Below are positions 1-7,158 of a DNA stretch of 11,781 nt, piece by piece. The notes beneath the pieces were generated by a model. That model saw only the letters and a list, made by a program, of their open reading frames with translations, searched no databases and was not told where the DNA came from. Every line of letters begins with the position of its first letter. Positions within the stretch are counted from its first letter, which is position 1. A program made the position numbers and the translations under genes. The stretch lies in NCBI GenBank assembly GCA_011380105.1, contig DRZW01000065.1, positions 1 to 11,781 of the forward strand, in the 5' to 3' direction. This stretch comes from Halothiobacillaceae bacterium. Its GTDB lineage: Bacteria; Pseudomonadota; Gammaproteobacteria; Halothiobacillales; Halothiobacillaceae.

Positions 1-404
1 ACCGAGCCCCCCGGTGGCGCATAAGATATCATTAAATCATCAATCCGCCAGTCGGGTACAAAGCGGAATTCATCCACTAAGTCCATAAAATCGGGAATGA
101 TTTTTTCACAGTCGGTTACCAGCAGTGAATAGCCCCGCTCTGGCAGATTGATAAAATCCTGCTCGGTAAACGGGCCTTGTTTTAACGTCCAGTCCTGTGG
201 GCCGTGCTCCAGTAATAACCGAGCAGGCACGTCTTCCTCACAAGCCAAACCAGCCAGTTCCTCCGGGGAGATCGGGCTTGCAAAGTCCGGGAAGGCCTGG
301 CGAATTAACACCGGCTTTTTTTGCCAGTAGGTTGACAGAAAATGCTCAGGGTCAATTGGGCCGTTGATCTCATCAACCGCTTCGGGGTATGGGTGCGTGG
401 CCAT
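1..404 (-). CDS. roxA: 50S ribosomal protein L16 arginine 3-hydroxylase (RoxA/YcfD type), 5' part only
   Basis: This is a JmjC/cupin-fold Fe(II)- and 2-oxoglutarate-dependent oxygenase that, in the characterised E. coli enzyme, hydroxylates an arginine of ribosomal protein L16 in the cytoplasm. Only the first 134 residues plus two bases are in the window; the rest lies beyond position 1. The recognisable stretch is at about residues 113-134, FRFVPDWRIDDLMISYAPPG, followed by GS. This immediately precedes the metal-binding HxD segment, which is off the edge and so cannot be checked. Near the N-terminus, HFLSTYWQKKPVLIRQAF (residues 21-38) is also typical of this family. The ATG at 404-402 is the natural start: it matches the usual N-terminal length and has a candidate extended -10 about 30 bases upstream. 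The ribosome site is weak (GAGA). It is separated from the next gene by over 400 bases without an intact gene. Family assignment is firm, and catalytic integrity is unseen. Confidence 0.93.
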   Translation of the reverse strand, partial: MATHPYPEAVDEINGPIDPEHFLSTYWQKKPVLIRQAFPDFASPISPEELAGLACEEDVPARLLLEHGPQDWTLKQGPFTEQDFINLPERGYSLLVTDCEKIIPDFMDLVDEFRFVPDWRIDDLMISYAPPGGS

Positions 405-822
405 GGTTCTCGCGCAGTGAAACTATTTGTTTGATTGTACCAAATGGGGCGGAGGAAAAATCGATTGGCTGGTTGTGATGTGGGTTGAGAATGCTTAACG
501 AATAGGCTCAGGTTCGCTATGGCTAAAGATTCAGCGCTGGTTTTTCTAATCCAAGATGGGATAACCGTTGGTATCGACTAACGGCGCCTAGTGCAACCAA
601 AAACCGGGCCATCTACCCCCATGCTGGGGCCAGCCACTACGCCGGCATAGATTTGGGTTGTTTGGGTATTAAGCGTTTTGGCTGCGGATCAGGTTGAGAT
701 CGAACTGGGGCTAATCAGCTGTGCATTGCAGCTCGTCTATGACCGAGGCGGCGGTGGGCGAAGAGGTAAGCATTCAAATCAATGTCATCTAGAGCGGATT
801 GGGCTGGTTATGCTTTGCTGGT
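405..822. other. gap without an intact gene, possibly degraded coding DNA
   Basis: No convincing gene is visible on either strand. The plus strand shows short stretches of plausible protein sequence in different frames, broken by stops: a stretch near 656-745 reading VLSVLAADQVEIELGLIS, and one near 738-791 reading MTEAAVGEEVSIQINVI in another frame. I recognise no family in either. The longest open plus-strand frame runs past 822 into the antisense of the photolyase gene, so its C-terminal half is an antisense shadow. The left end (405-445) should hold the roxA promoter. No hairpin followed by a T run is seen downstream of the photolyase stop. Confidence 0.4.
434..442 (-). promoter_or_regulatory. 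candidate extended -10 promoter element for roxA
   Basis: Read on the minus strand this is TGG followed by TACAAT, an extended -10 (TGn plus a 5/6 match to TATAAT) placed about 30 bases upstream of the roxA ATG. No good -35 is visible at the right distance, which fits an extended -10 promoter. It is a motif match only. Confidence 0.35.
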
Positions 823-2145
823 TTAGGATAAAAACCGTTGTTGGAAAAGTCCTTTTGGATCATAAATCTCGGCCTGTTTTTTTAGATTAAAGCGTCGTTG
901 CGGGCGCGGATCATTACCCACCCCGGCCAGATAGCACCAGTTGCCCCAGTTACTGGCAACATCATAATCCAACAGGCAGTGCTCAAACCAGGCCGCACCC
1001 AGCCGCCAGTCTAGGCCCATTTCATGGATTAAGCATGAGGCCATATTCTGCCGAGCCCGATTGCTGGTAAAACCAGTCTCAGCCAGCTCGCGCATACCGG
1101 CGTCCACTAGGCCAAAACCGGTATTGCCTTGCTGCCAGCGTGCCAAAAGGGTTAAATCAAAGCGTTGCTCACCGCGTGGTTTTTTGTCGGAAAGCCCTTG
1201 CCAGTTAAATAATTTTGCTCCATGCGCATGGGTAATCCAGCGAAAGAACTCTCGCCAGAGTAATTCAAATTTCAGCCAGTATGTGGATTCATTGGCAGCA
1301 ATGCGATGCTCAAATTCAGCAATTGAATGCCAAAAACGCCGCACCGATAAACTCCCCTGCGCCAGCCAAGGGGATAACTGACTTGATTGGTGTGTTCCCA
1401 TTAGCGCATTGCGGGTTTGTTTGTAGCTCAATACCGCCTGATGATCTGCTAAATACTTATCCATGGCCTGCTGTGCTGCCGCGGCACCGCCATTAAAACG
1501 CAATCTAGCGGTGGGTCTGTCAATAAAAGGCGTAAGTGGCTTGGGGATTACAGCCGGAGGGGGTGGTAGATAAGCAGGCGGGTTGATTGGTGCAGCCACC
1601 GGTGTTTGGTTACGTTCGATCTGTCGGCGGAACTGGCTGAATATGCCCGGTGGTTCACTGGGATCAAAAGGGAGTAAATCACCCCTAAATAGGCTATTGC
1701 CGGGACAGATAGTTAGCTGGCTGGGGTTGATTTTTTCCAAGCGATTTCGGACTTGTTTAAGCCTTTGTTTTTCATCAAACCCGTTGGGCTCGGTGGTGAG
1801 AATGCGGGCATTGAGTTGGCGGGCTAGTTCGGCCAACAACGACTCGGCGGGTTGATTACTGATATAAAGGCGTTGGCCATATTGTTTAAGCGCGGCGTTT
1901 AGTGCGCTTAAACCTTGGTGTTCAAAATCGATACGCTTTTGGCTTCTGCGGCTAAAGCCGACATCCAACCAGTCGGTTAATACTGGATAACAAAAGACCA
2001 CCAGTAAATTCGCGTTTGGATCTAGCTGTTGTAACCCAGGTTGATCATCTAGGCGCAGGCTGTCGGGTTGTACCCACCAAATCACATTCACGGTAGGGGA
2101 TGGGTTGTGTGAATTGGATGTTTTGGCTGTGGCTGAATGGGGCAT
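823..2145 (-). CDS. DASH-family cryptochrome / FAD-dependent photolyase
   Basis: This is a flavoprotein of the photolyase/cryptochrome superfamily, 440 aa. DASH proteins repair cyclobutane pyrimidine dimers, mainly in single-stranded or looped DNA, and may act as blue-light sensors. The N-terminal antenna domain spans about 20-150 (NVIWWVQPDSLRLDDQPGL, a divergent form of the family's WFRNDLRLHDN). A proline-rich linker lies at about 186-206 (PPAYLPPPPAVIPKPLTP). The FAD domain covers about 219-435. DASH signatures are YKQTRNALMG (241-250), ESTYWLKFELLWREFFRW (286-303), TGFTSNRARQNMAS (357-370) and the DYDVASNWGNW...AGVGNDPR region (393-414). By spacing, N399 matches the FAD-contacting Asn378 of E. 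coli photolyase, and W403 and W380 match Trp382 and Trp359. The site matching Trp306 is Q327. The ATG at 2145 has no clear Shine-Dalgarno; a GTG 17 codons further in is an alternative. It lies 146 bases downstream of the efflux pump on the same strand and could be reached by readthrough. Confidence 0.92.
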   Translation of the reverse strand: MPHSATAKTSNSHNPSPTVNVIWWVQPDSLRLDDQPGLQQLDPNANLLVVFCYPVLTDWLDVGFSRRSQKRIDFEHQGLSALNAALKQYGQRLYISNQPAESLLAELARQLNARILTTEPNGFDEKQRLKQVRNRLEKINPSQLTICPGNSLFRGDLLPFDPSEPPGIFSQFRRQIERNQTPVAAPINPPAYLPPPPAVIPKPLTPFIDRPTARLRFNGGAAAAQQAMDKYLADHQAVLSYKQTRNALMGTHQSSQLSPWLAQGSLSVRRFWHSIAEFEHRIAANESTYWLKFELLWREFFRWITHAHGAKLFNWQGLSDKKPRGEQRFDLTLLARWQQGNTGFGLVDAGMRELAETGFTSNRARQNMASCLIHEMGLDWRLGAAWFEHCLLDYDVASNWGNWCYLAGVGNDPRPQRRFNLKKQAEIYDPKGLFQQRFLS

Positions 2146-2291
2146 GGTTGGATTGCTTAAATCAGTCTTCCAAGAGCTTAGATAAAAAAATTAAGTTTTT
2201 CTGATGGATCCAAAAGCGCTTAGGTGACCAAAAACCACAGCACTACAGGCGGTCTACCGACACCTGCGGGAAATTTTGCATCCGCCTATTC
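2146..2291 (-). promoter_or_regulatory. pump-photolyase intergenic spacer
   Basis: This 146-base spacer separates the pump stop from the photolyase start. It contains a second GC-containing imperfect hairpin (minus strand CAGGTG, 9-base loop, CGCCTG, near 2245-2265), followed some 12 bases later by a TTTTT run, and an A/T-rich stretch near 2180-2205. The photolyase promoter should be here, but I find no clear -35/-10 pair. No protein is encoded. Confidence 0.3.
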
Positions 2292-2299
2292 TCAGGCGG
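2282..2299 (-). terminator. hairpin overlapping the pump stop codon, possible weak terminator
   Basis: This is a perfect 6-bp stem (CCGCCT / AGGCGG) with a 6-base loop, and the TGA stop of the pump gene overlaps the stem-loop boundary. On the minus strand it is followed by ATGCAAAATTT, not a proper U tract. It could be an inefficient terminator or a 3'-end stabilising structure. A purely coincidental palindrome is possible. Confidence 0.3.
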
Positions 2300-5200
2300 G
2301 GTTGGCAGAACCACTGTTTACAAATCGGCCACGCAAGGATTCACGCAGTGATAGCAGTGCCGGGATGACAAATAACACCAGCAGGGTTGAATAACCCAGA
2401 CCAAAGGCAATGGAGGTGGCCATGGGGATTAAGAACTGGGCTTGAAATGAGGTTTCGAATAACAATGGGGTAAGCCCGCTGATGGTTGTTAGGGAGGTCA
2501 GCAAGACCGCACGCAGTCGTTGTGTGACGGCCTGTTCTAAGGCTTGCTGAGGCGCTAAACCGTTTTCAAGCTGGGACTGATAGAACGCCACCAGAATAAT
2601 GGCGTTGTTGACCACAATCCCGGCTAGTCCAAATAAGCCGAATAGGGAGAGAATGGTGAGATCAATATTCATCACCCAGTGGCCTAAAATTGCACCAACC
2701 AGCCCAAAGGGAATAATGGCCATAACGATAAACGGCGTAGTCCAGGCGGCAAATACCCAAACCAGCAAGAAATACATCAATGCCAAGCCAATAAACAGAC
2801 CAAAACGCATATCATTCATGGTGTCGCGTTGGTCGGCTTGCAGACCTTCAAAGCTGTAATTAATGTCATAGCGTTCGGCTAATGCTGGTAGGGCACGGCG
2901 TTCTAGTGCAGTGGCGAGGTTGCCTGCCGAGGTCAGCTCGCTGTCCAGTTCGGCCATTACCTGCACAGCGCGTTCGGCATTGGCATGGCGAATGGCTTCA
3001 AAGCCGCGCTGGGCTGAAAAGTCCACTACTTGGTCAAGCAGCACTGTGCGCCCGTCGGGTGTGCGGATGGTTAAATCACGCAGCACGGCAATCCGGTCAC
3101 GGGACATTTGTGGTAGCAGTGCCCGTACCTCCACTTCATCGGCACCAGACTGGAAGATCTGGACTAAATCCCCATCGAAAGCCGCGCGCAACTGGTTGCC
3201 GACATTGCTGGTATTCAGCCCGAGTGACTGACCGAAATGATTGACTTTATAAGTGATCTGTTCGCGCCCATAGGGGAGGTCGTCGGTCACATCCAGCACA
3301 CCGGTAAAGTTTTCAAGTGCGGTGGTCAACTCCAGCGCGGCGGCTTTTAGGGTTTCAGCCGAGCCGCCGGTAAAGCGCACGGTGAAATCTGCTCCCGGCG
3401 GGCCGGATTGGCGTTCGGTAATCGAAAAGCTCTCTAAACCGGGGGGAAGGTCAATATGTTCACGCAAGGTGCTGATAAATTCGGTATTGCGGATATCGCG
3501 CTCGTCAGGCGGTGTTAATTCGAGTTTAAGTGAACCGAGCTGGTCACCTTTTGCAGCTGAACCATCTTCTCCTACCGTGGAACCTAAGCGCACCACGGCG
3601 GTGTTGACTAGTTTTGCATCCAGCTGTTTTTCAGTAGCGTCAATTGCCTCTTCAACAGACTTGAGAAACGTCGCTACAGTATTACGATCGGTGCCGGCCA
3701 CGAAGGTGGCATTGACATAGAGCATCTGCGGTTCGGGTGCCGGGAAGAAGGTGAATCCAATCCGCCCGCCCGCAATCAAGCCTACGGCAATGAACAAAGA
3801 GCCGACAGCAGCGGCCAGCGTAACCCCCCGATGGGTGATCGACCAGCGCGCAGCACGGCGGAATGGGTGTTCTTTAAACCATTCAAAACCGCGTTCAAAG
3901 CGGGCTTTAATGCCATTGTTGCGAACGACAGATTGCGCCTTACGGTCTTGCTGGGCAAAGGCCATCCGCAAATGTCCTGGCAGTACCAGTAAGCTTTCCA
4001 CCAGTGAGGCCAGAATCACACAGATCATCACAAAGGGAATATCGCCGAGAATATTGCCTATAATTCCACCGACCACCAAAAGCGGCATAAATGCGGCCAC
4101 GGTGGTCATTGAGGAGGCCATAACTGGCCAGAACATGCGATGTACCGCGCCTTGTGCGGCGATAAACGGCGTGGCACCATCACGCCTGCGGGCATCGGCG
4201 TTTTCGCCCACCACAATGGCATCGTCCACGATCACCCCTAAAGCCATAATCAGGGCGAAAAGGGAGATGATATTCAGACTGCCACCGGCAAGCCACAAAA
4301 TCCCCAGTGCGGCCATAAATGCTGCCGGAATACCCATCGCGACCCAGAATGCGACCCGTCCGGGCAAAAATAAATATAACAGCAACAGTACCAGCACCAA
4401 CCCGCTGACCCCGTTGCTGATCAACAGGTTGATCCGGTCACGTAACAGCTCCCAGGACTGGTCATAGAGCTTGATTTCTAAACCTTGCGGCAGGGTTGGG
4501 CGGATTTCTTCCACCCACTGGTTGAGTATTCGTGCCGATTGAATGGTGTCACCGTCTTCCGAACGCCGCAGACTCAACTCGACGGCGGGTTGACCATTGT
4601 AGGTAATAAGGGTTTCGTTGTTGCGATCAGCCCAAACGATATTGGCAATATCGCCTAACAGAATGTTGGTCTGGGCATCGCTGATCACCGTCATATTGGC
4701 AAAATCGTGGATATCCCGTCCCTGTTCAACTGCGCGCAATTCACGACCACCGTCCAACGCACCGAACTGCCCGGCGGGCAGATCCTGGGATTGGGCGCTA
4801 ATAATCTCGCCCAATTCATCTATAGAAAGCCCAATCTGGGCAAGTTTATCCGGTTTGATTTCAATGCTGATCTGGCGCTCGGGTAGGCCGATGACATTGA
4901 CGTCATCAATGCCGGCAATGAGCAGCTCGCGTTTGAACTGGTCAATCCACTCGCGCATGGCATCGCGTTCAAAATCGCCATAAATCAGTACATTGCCTAC
5001 CGGGTCGAACCGGGCAATGCGGCTGACCTGTGGTGTTTCAGCATCGGCTGGTAGATTGCGGAAGGTATCGACCCGCTCGCGGACATCATCTAATGCGGCA
5101 ATCGGATCGGTATTTTCTGCAAATTCCACCTGAATCGAGGCGATGCTCTGAGCCGAGGTGGATGTGATGTTTTTTACATTCGGCACCGAACGCAGCCGTT

Positions 5201-5450
5201 CTTCGAGCGGGTCGGTAATGCTGCGTTCAACATCTTCAGCCGAAGCACCGCTCCAGGTCACCGAGACGGTGACGATATCCGGTGCGTAGTTGGGGAAAAA
5301 CTGCACGTTCATTCGCGTAATTGCGAAAATCCCAACCAGTACCATCAGCAGCATAATGACATGTGGGGCCACTCGGTGCTTGGCAAAGCGGCCTAGCAGG
5401 CTGGTGGGCTGCTCGTTTTGGGTCTGATCTGATTTCGACGCCGGGCTCAT
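2292..5450 (-). CDS. RND efflux transporter, AcrB superfamily, inner-membrane subunit
   Basis: A 1052-aa proton-driven export pump of the RND family with the expected two-repeat plan. TM1 is at about 29-47, periplasmic porter loop 1 at about 48-340, TM2-TM6 at about 342-492, TM7 at about 542-562, periplasmic loop 2 at about 565-880, and TM8-TM12 at about 883-1034. The TM4 proton-relay Asp pair is present (D409, D410 in VIVDDAIVV). In TM11, R978 and T985 match the AcrB relay residues R971 and T978. The AcrB TM10 lysine (K940) is Asn here (N948 in GIVVNNAI). That places the protein outside the well-studied AcrB/MexB branch, in a widespread and poorly characterised RND group, so its substrate cannot be read from sequence. 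The start ATG overlaps the adaptor's stop (ATGA) and has a good GAGG site 7 bases upstream (5458-5461), so translational coupling is likely. No outer-membrane channel gene is adjacent. Confidence 0.95.
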   Translation of the reverse strand: MSPASKSDQTQNEQPTSLLGRFAKHRVAPHVIMLLMVLVGIFAITRMNVQFFPNYAPDIVTVSVTWSGASAEDVERSITDPLEERLRSVPNVKNITSTSAQSIASIQVEFAENTDPIAALDDVRERVDTFRNLPADAETPQVSRIARFDPVGNVLIYGDFERDAMREWIDQFKRELLIAGIDDVNVIGLPERQISIEIKPDKLAQIGLSIDELGEIISAQSQDLPAGQFGALDGGRELRAVEQGRDIHDFANMTVISDAQTNILLGDIANIVWADRNNETLITYNGQPAVELSLRRSEDGDTIQSARILNQWVEEIRPTLPQGLEIKLYDQSWELLRDRINLLISNGVSGLVLVLLLLYLFLPGRVAFWVAMGIPAAFMAALGILWLAGGSLNIISLFALIMALGVIVDDAIVVGENADARRRDGATPFIAAQGAVHRMFWPVMASSMTTVAAFMPLLVVGGIIGNILGDIPFVMICVILASLVESLLVLPGHLRMAFAQQDRKAQSVVRNNGIKARFERGFEWFKEHPFRRAARWSITHRGVTLAAAVGSLFIAVGLIAGGRIGFTFFPAPEPQMLYVNATFVAGTDRNTVATFLKSVEEAIDATEKQLDAKLVNTAVVRLGSTVGEDGSAAKGDQLGSLKLELTPPDERDIRNTEFISTLREHIDLPPGLESFSITERQSGPPGADFTVRFTGGSAETLKAAALELTTALENFTGVLDVTDDLPYGREQITYKVNHFGQSLGLNTSNVGNQLRAAFDGDLVQIFQSGADEVEVRALLPQMSRDRIAVLRDLTIRTPDGRTVLLDQVVDFSAQRGFEAIRHANAERAVQVMAELDSELTSAGNLATALERRALPALAERYDINYSFEGLQADQRDTMNDMRFGLFIGLALMYFLLVWVFAAWTTPFIVMAIIPFGLVGAILGHWVMNIDLTILSLFGLFGLAGIVVNNAIILVAFYQSQLENGLAPQQALEQAVTQRLRAVLLTSLTTISGLTPLLFETSFQAQFLIPMATSIAFGLGYSTLLVLFVIPALLSLRESLRGRFVNSGSANPA

Positions 5451-6742
5451 GGTGTAACCTCAAGCGGCGCTGTGGCAGCGGGGGTGTCTTCATTCAGCGG
5501 TTCTACTGCTAAGCCATCAATGGCATTGGGCAGGTGGGTGATGGCGATGGCATCGCCGGGGTTTAAATCATCGCCACGCACCAGCACGCCCCGTTCGTTT
5601 TCAAACGGATAGCTACCCAATACCTCAACGTTAATGCGTTCAAGCAGCTTATCTTCGTTAATGCGATAAATAATGTTATTGCCATAAATCGCTGAATAAG
5701 GGAGCGCGATTACCTCATCTACCGGCGGGCGAATGATCTCGATGCTATGAATTTCCCCCGGTCGATTATCGGGCATTTCTTCAAACCGGAAGATACCTGT
5801 TATCCCTTCGCCACGAGCTTGCCCGGCAATGCGCTCTAAACGCAAGTTTTGTGGTGACGTGCTGGTCTGAATTTGTGCGCGCACCGGTTGATCAGCTTCA
5901 AGTGCACAGCGTAACTCATCAGCAAACCGACTAGGTAGGGTGGCGCGTAGTTCTAAGTATTCAGGCTGGTAAAAGCGCAGTAATTCATCATTCGTGTTTA
6001 CCCGATCACCAGCAGCCACCGAGACTGAACACACCACCCCATCACCCGGGGCATGAATCACAGCTCGTCGGGCATCCCGCTGGGCGCTTTCTAAGTCGGC
6101 ATAGGCGGTTTTAATCTGGGCCTGTAACGCCTGCTTGCGGGATTCATAGCTGTTAATACGTTGTTGACGATTACTCAGTGCCAAACGGGCTTGGGTGAGT
6201 GCATCCCGTGCTGTTTCTACATCACTATCAGAGGCGAGTTTGCGCTCTAAAAGTGAGAGATTACGTTGCAGGGTGTTTTCGGCATTAGTCACAATCGCTT
6301 GCTCCAAGCTTAAGGCTTCTTGGTCTTGAGCATGCTCGATCTGCAAGGTTCTAAGCTGGGCTTCAAGCTCATCGACACGCGCTTGGCTGCGCTCCAGCGC
6401 AGGTTTGAAATCCTGCTCATCCATAGCCAATAGCAGGGCCCCTTTTGATACTCGGGCACCATCTTGAGCTGGGCGGCTGGCGATTACCCCGGCTATCGGG
6501 GCGCGGAAGGTGATGGCGTCACCTGCTATCACCTCACCGTATGCAGTCAGCCTGGGTGCGAGTGATTGCGGTGTGACAATAACCTGCTCGACCTTCCAGC
6601 TTCGCTGTTCCGGTTGGGCTGGTGGCGGCTCTGGGCGGGTTTTAATCAGATAGATAAAAATGAGCACCGCGAGCGCGAGTACAGCTATCGGGGCGATAAA
6701 GCGAAACAGTTGAATAGTAAAACGCCGCTTGGGGAAGCTCAT
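5447..6742 (-). CDS. periplasmic adaptor (membrane fusion) subunit of the RND pump, HlyD/AcrA type
   Basis: This is the adaptor that bridges the inner-membrane RND pump and an outer-membrane channel. Residue numbers count from the upstream TTG alternative (432 aa); subtract one for the ATG start used here (431 aa). A basic N-terminus is followed by one hydrophobic segment (about 17-34), acting as an inner-membrane anchor. No lipobox cysteine is seen. The first lipoyl half-motif is about 70-108 (FRAPIAGVIASRP...GARVSKGALLL). A long charged coiled-coil hairpin spans about 112-226, and the second lipoyl half is about 228-258 (VIHAPGDGVV...VAAGDRV). Beta-barrel and membrane-proximal regions follow to about 415. 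I prefer the ATG at 6742 (AAGG 10 bases upstream); a TTG at 6745 lies directly before it with the same site 7 bases away. It is the first gene of the operon, and its stop overlaps the pump's ATG. No regulator gene is adjacent. Confidence 0.93.
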   Translation of the reverse strand: MSFPKRRFTIQLFRFIAPIAVLALAVLIFIYLIKTRPEPPPAQPEQRSWKVEQVIVTPQSLAPRLTAYGEVIAGDAITFRAPIAGVIASRPAQDGARVSKGALLLAMDEQDFKPALERSQARVDELEAQLRTLQIEHAQDQEALSLEQAIVTNAENTLQRNLSLLERKLASDSDVETARDALTQARLALSNRQQRINSYESRKQALQAQIKTAYADLESAQRDARRAVIHAPGDGVVCSVSVAAGDRVNTNDELLRFYQPEYLELRATLPSRFADELRCALEADQPVRAQIQTSTSPQNLRLERIAGQARGEGITGIFRFEEMPDNRPGEIHSIEIIRPPVDEVIALPYSAIYGNNIIYRINEDKLLERINVEVLGSYPFENERGVLVRGDDLNPGDAIAITHLPNAIDGLAVEPLNEDTPAATAPLEVTP

Positions 6743-7022
6743 CAATTTATGACCTTACTTAAATTTGGGCGGGCGATATTAACGGATCAGACCGTAATAG
6801 AAAAATTGATTCACGCCAGTAGCGCGTTACGGACTGAATGCAGTTCATCTTAGTATCCTCCAGCCAGTTTTGCCTTATGCGGGGAGAATTAATTGTCCGG
6901 TAGGGCGGTGACATTGAATTCAATATTGCAGCTGGCTAAACATTATTATTCACTTTGGTGAAATTGATACGCACCGAGCCCTAGATGGAAAAGGTTAGAT
7001 CGGCTTGCTGCAACGCCAGTAA
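6743..7022. other. upstream region of the efflux operon, no intact gene
   Basis: This region should hold the efflux operon's promoter, but I see no strong -35/-10 pair. TTAATAT at about 6776-6782 (minus strand) is the best -10-like sequence. On the plus strand a 34-codon open frame (6749-6853, beginning MTLLKFGRAILTDQTVIEKL) starts just outside the adaptor gene. Its residue mix is protein-like, but I recognise no family and it has no clear ribosome site. Further plus-strand fragments are broken by stops (for example GGDIEFNIAAG near 6907-6939). This may be debris upstream of the HTH remnant that follows. Confidence 0.35.
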
Positions 7023-7158
7023 CGGGTATTTATAGAACAGCTCTTAGCCGCGAATGACGGCAAAACCCGTAAAACCGCTGAAGCACTGGGTATTACTGGC
7101 AAAAAACTGCAAAAAAGATGCGTTGCTACCAATGGCAAAAATCGTGATTTTTTTCGGC
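7023..7158 (+). pseudogene. remnant of a Fis/NtrC-type C-terminal helix-turn-helix domain
   Basis: Read on the plus strand from 7023, the frame gives RVFIEQLLAANDGKTRKTA followed by EALGITGKKLQKR, ending about 7118. This is a clear match to the C-terminal DNA-binding HTH of sigma-54 enhancer-binding proteins and Fis (typical form: LxxaxGNxxxAAexLGIxRxTLxxKL). It is preceded by an in-frame TAA at 7020-7022 and further stops, and no start codon with a ribosome site lies in front of it. No AAA+ or receiver domain is readable upstream. After the HTH the frame runs on with non-conserved sequence to a stop at 7191-7193, inside the antisense of the deacetylase gene. I infer that a regulator gene was largely deleted and its 3' end left behind. 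Confidence 0.6.

Noticed and set aside
678..890. 70-codon plus-strand open frame
   Set aside because: Its second half is antisense to the photolyase C-terminus, it has no ribosome site, and no family is recognised. The first part is mentioned only as possible debris.
3751..4467. 238-codon open frame on the plus strand
   Set aside because: It is antisense to the transmembrane part of the pump gene, with low-complexity Ile/Thr/Ser/Pro composition typical of an antisense shadow and no family match.
7117..7155. A- and T-rich hairpin (AAAAATC...GATTTTT) as terminator of the deacetylase gene
   Set aside because: The stem is almost only A-T pairs with a tiny loop and lies in the HTH remnant's trailing sequence. 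This is not enough for a terminator call.
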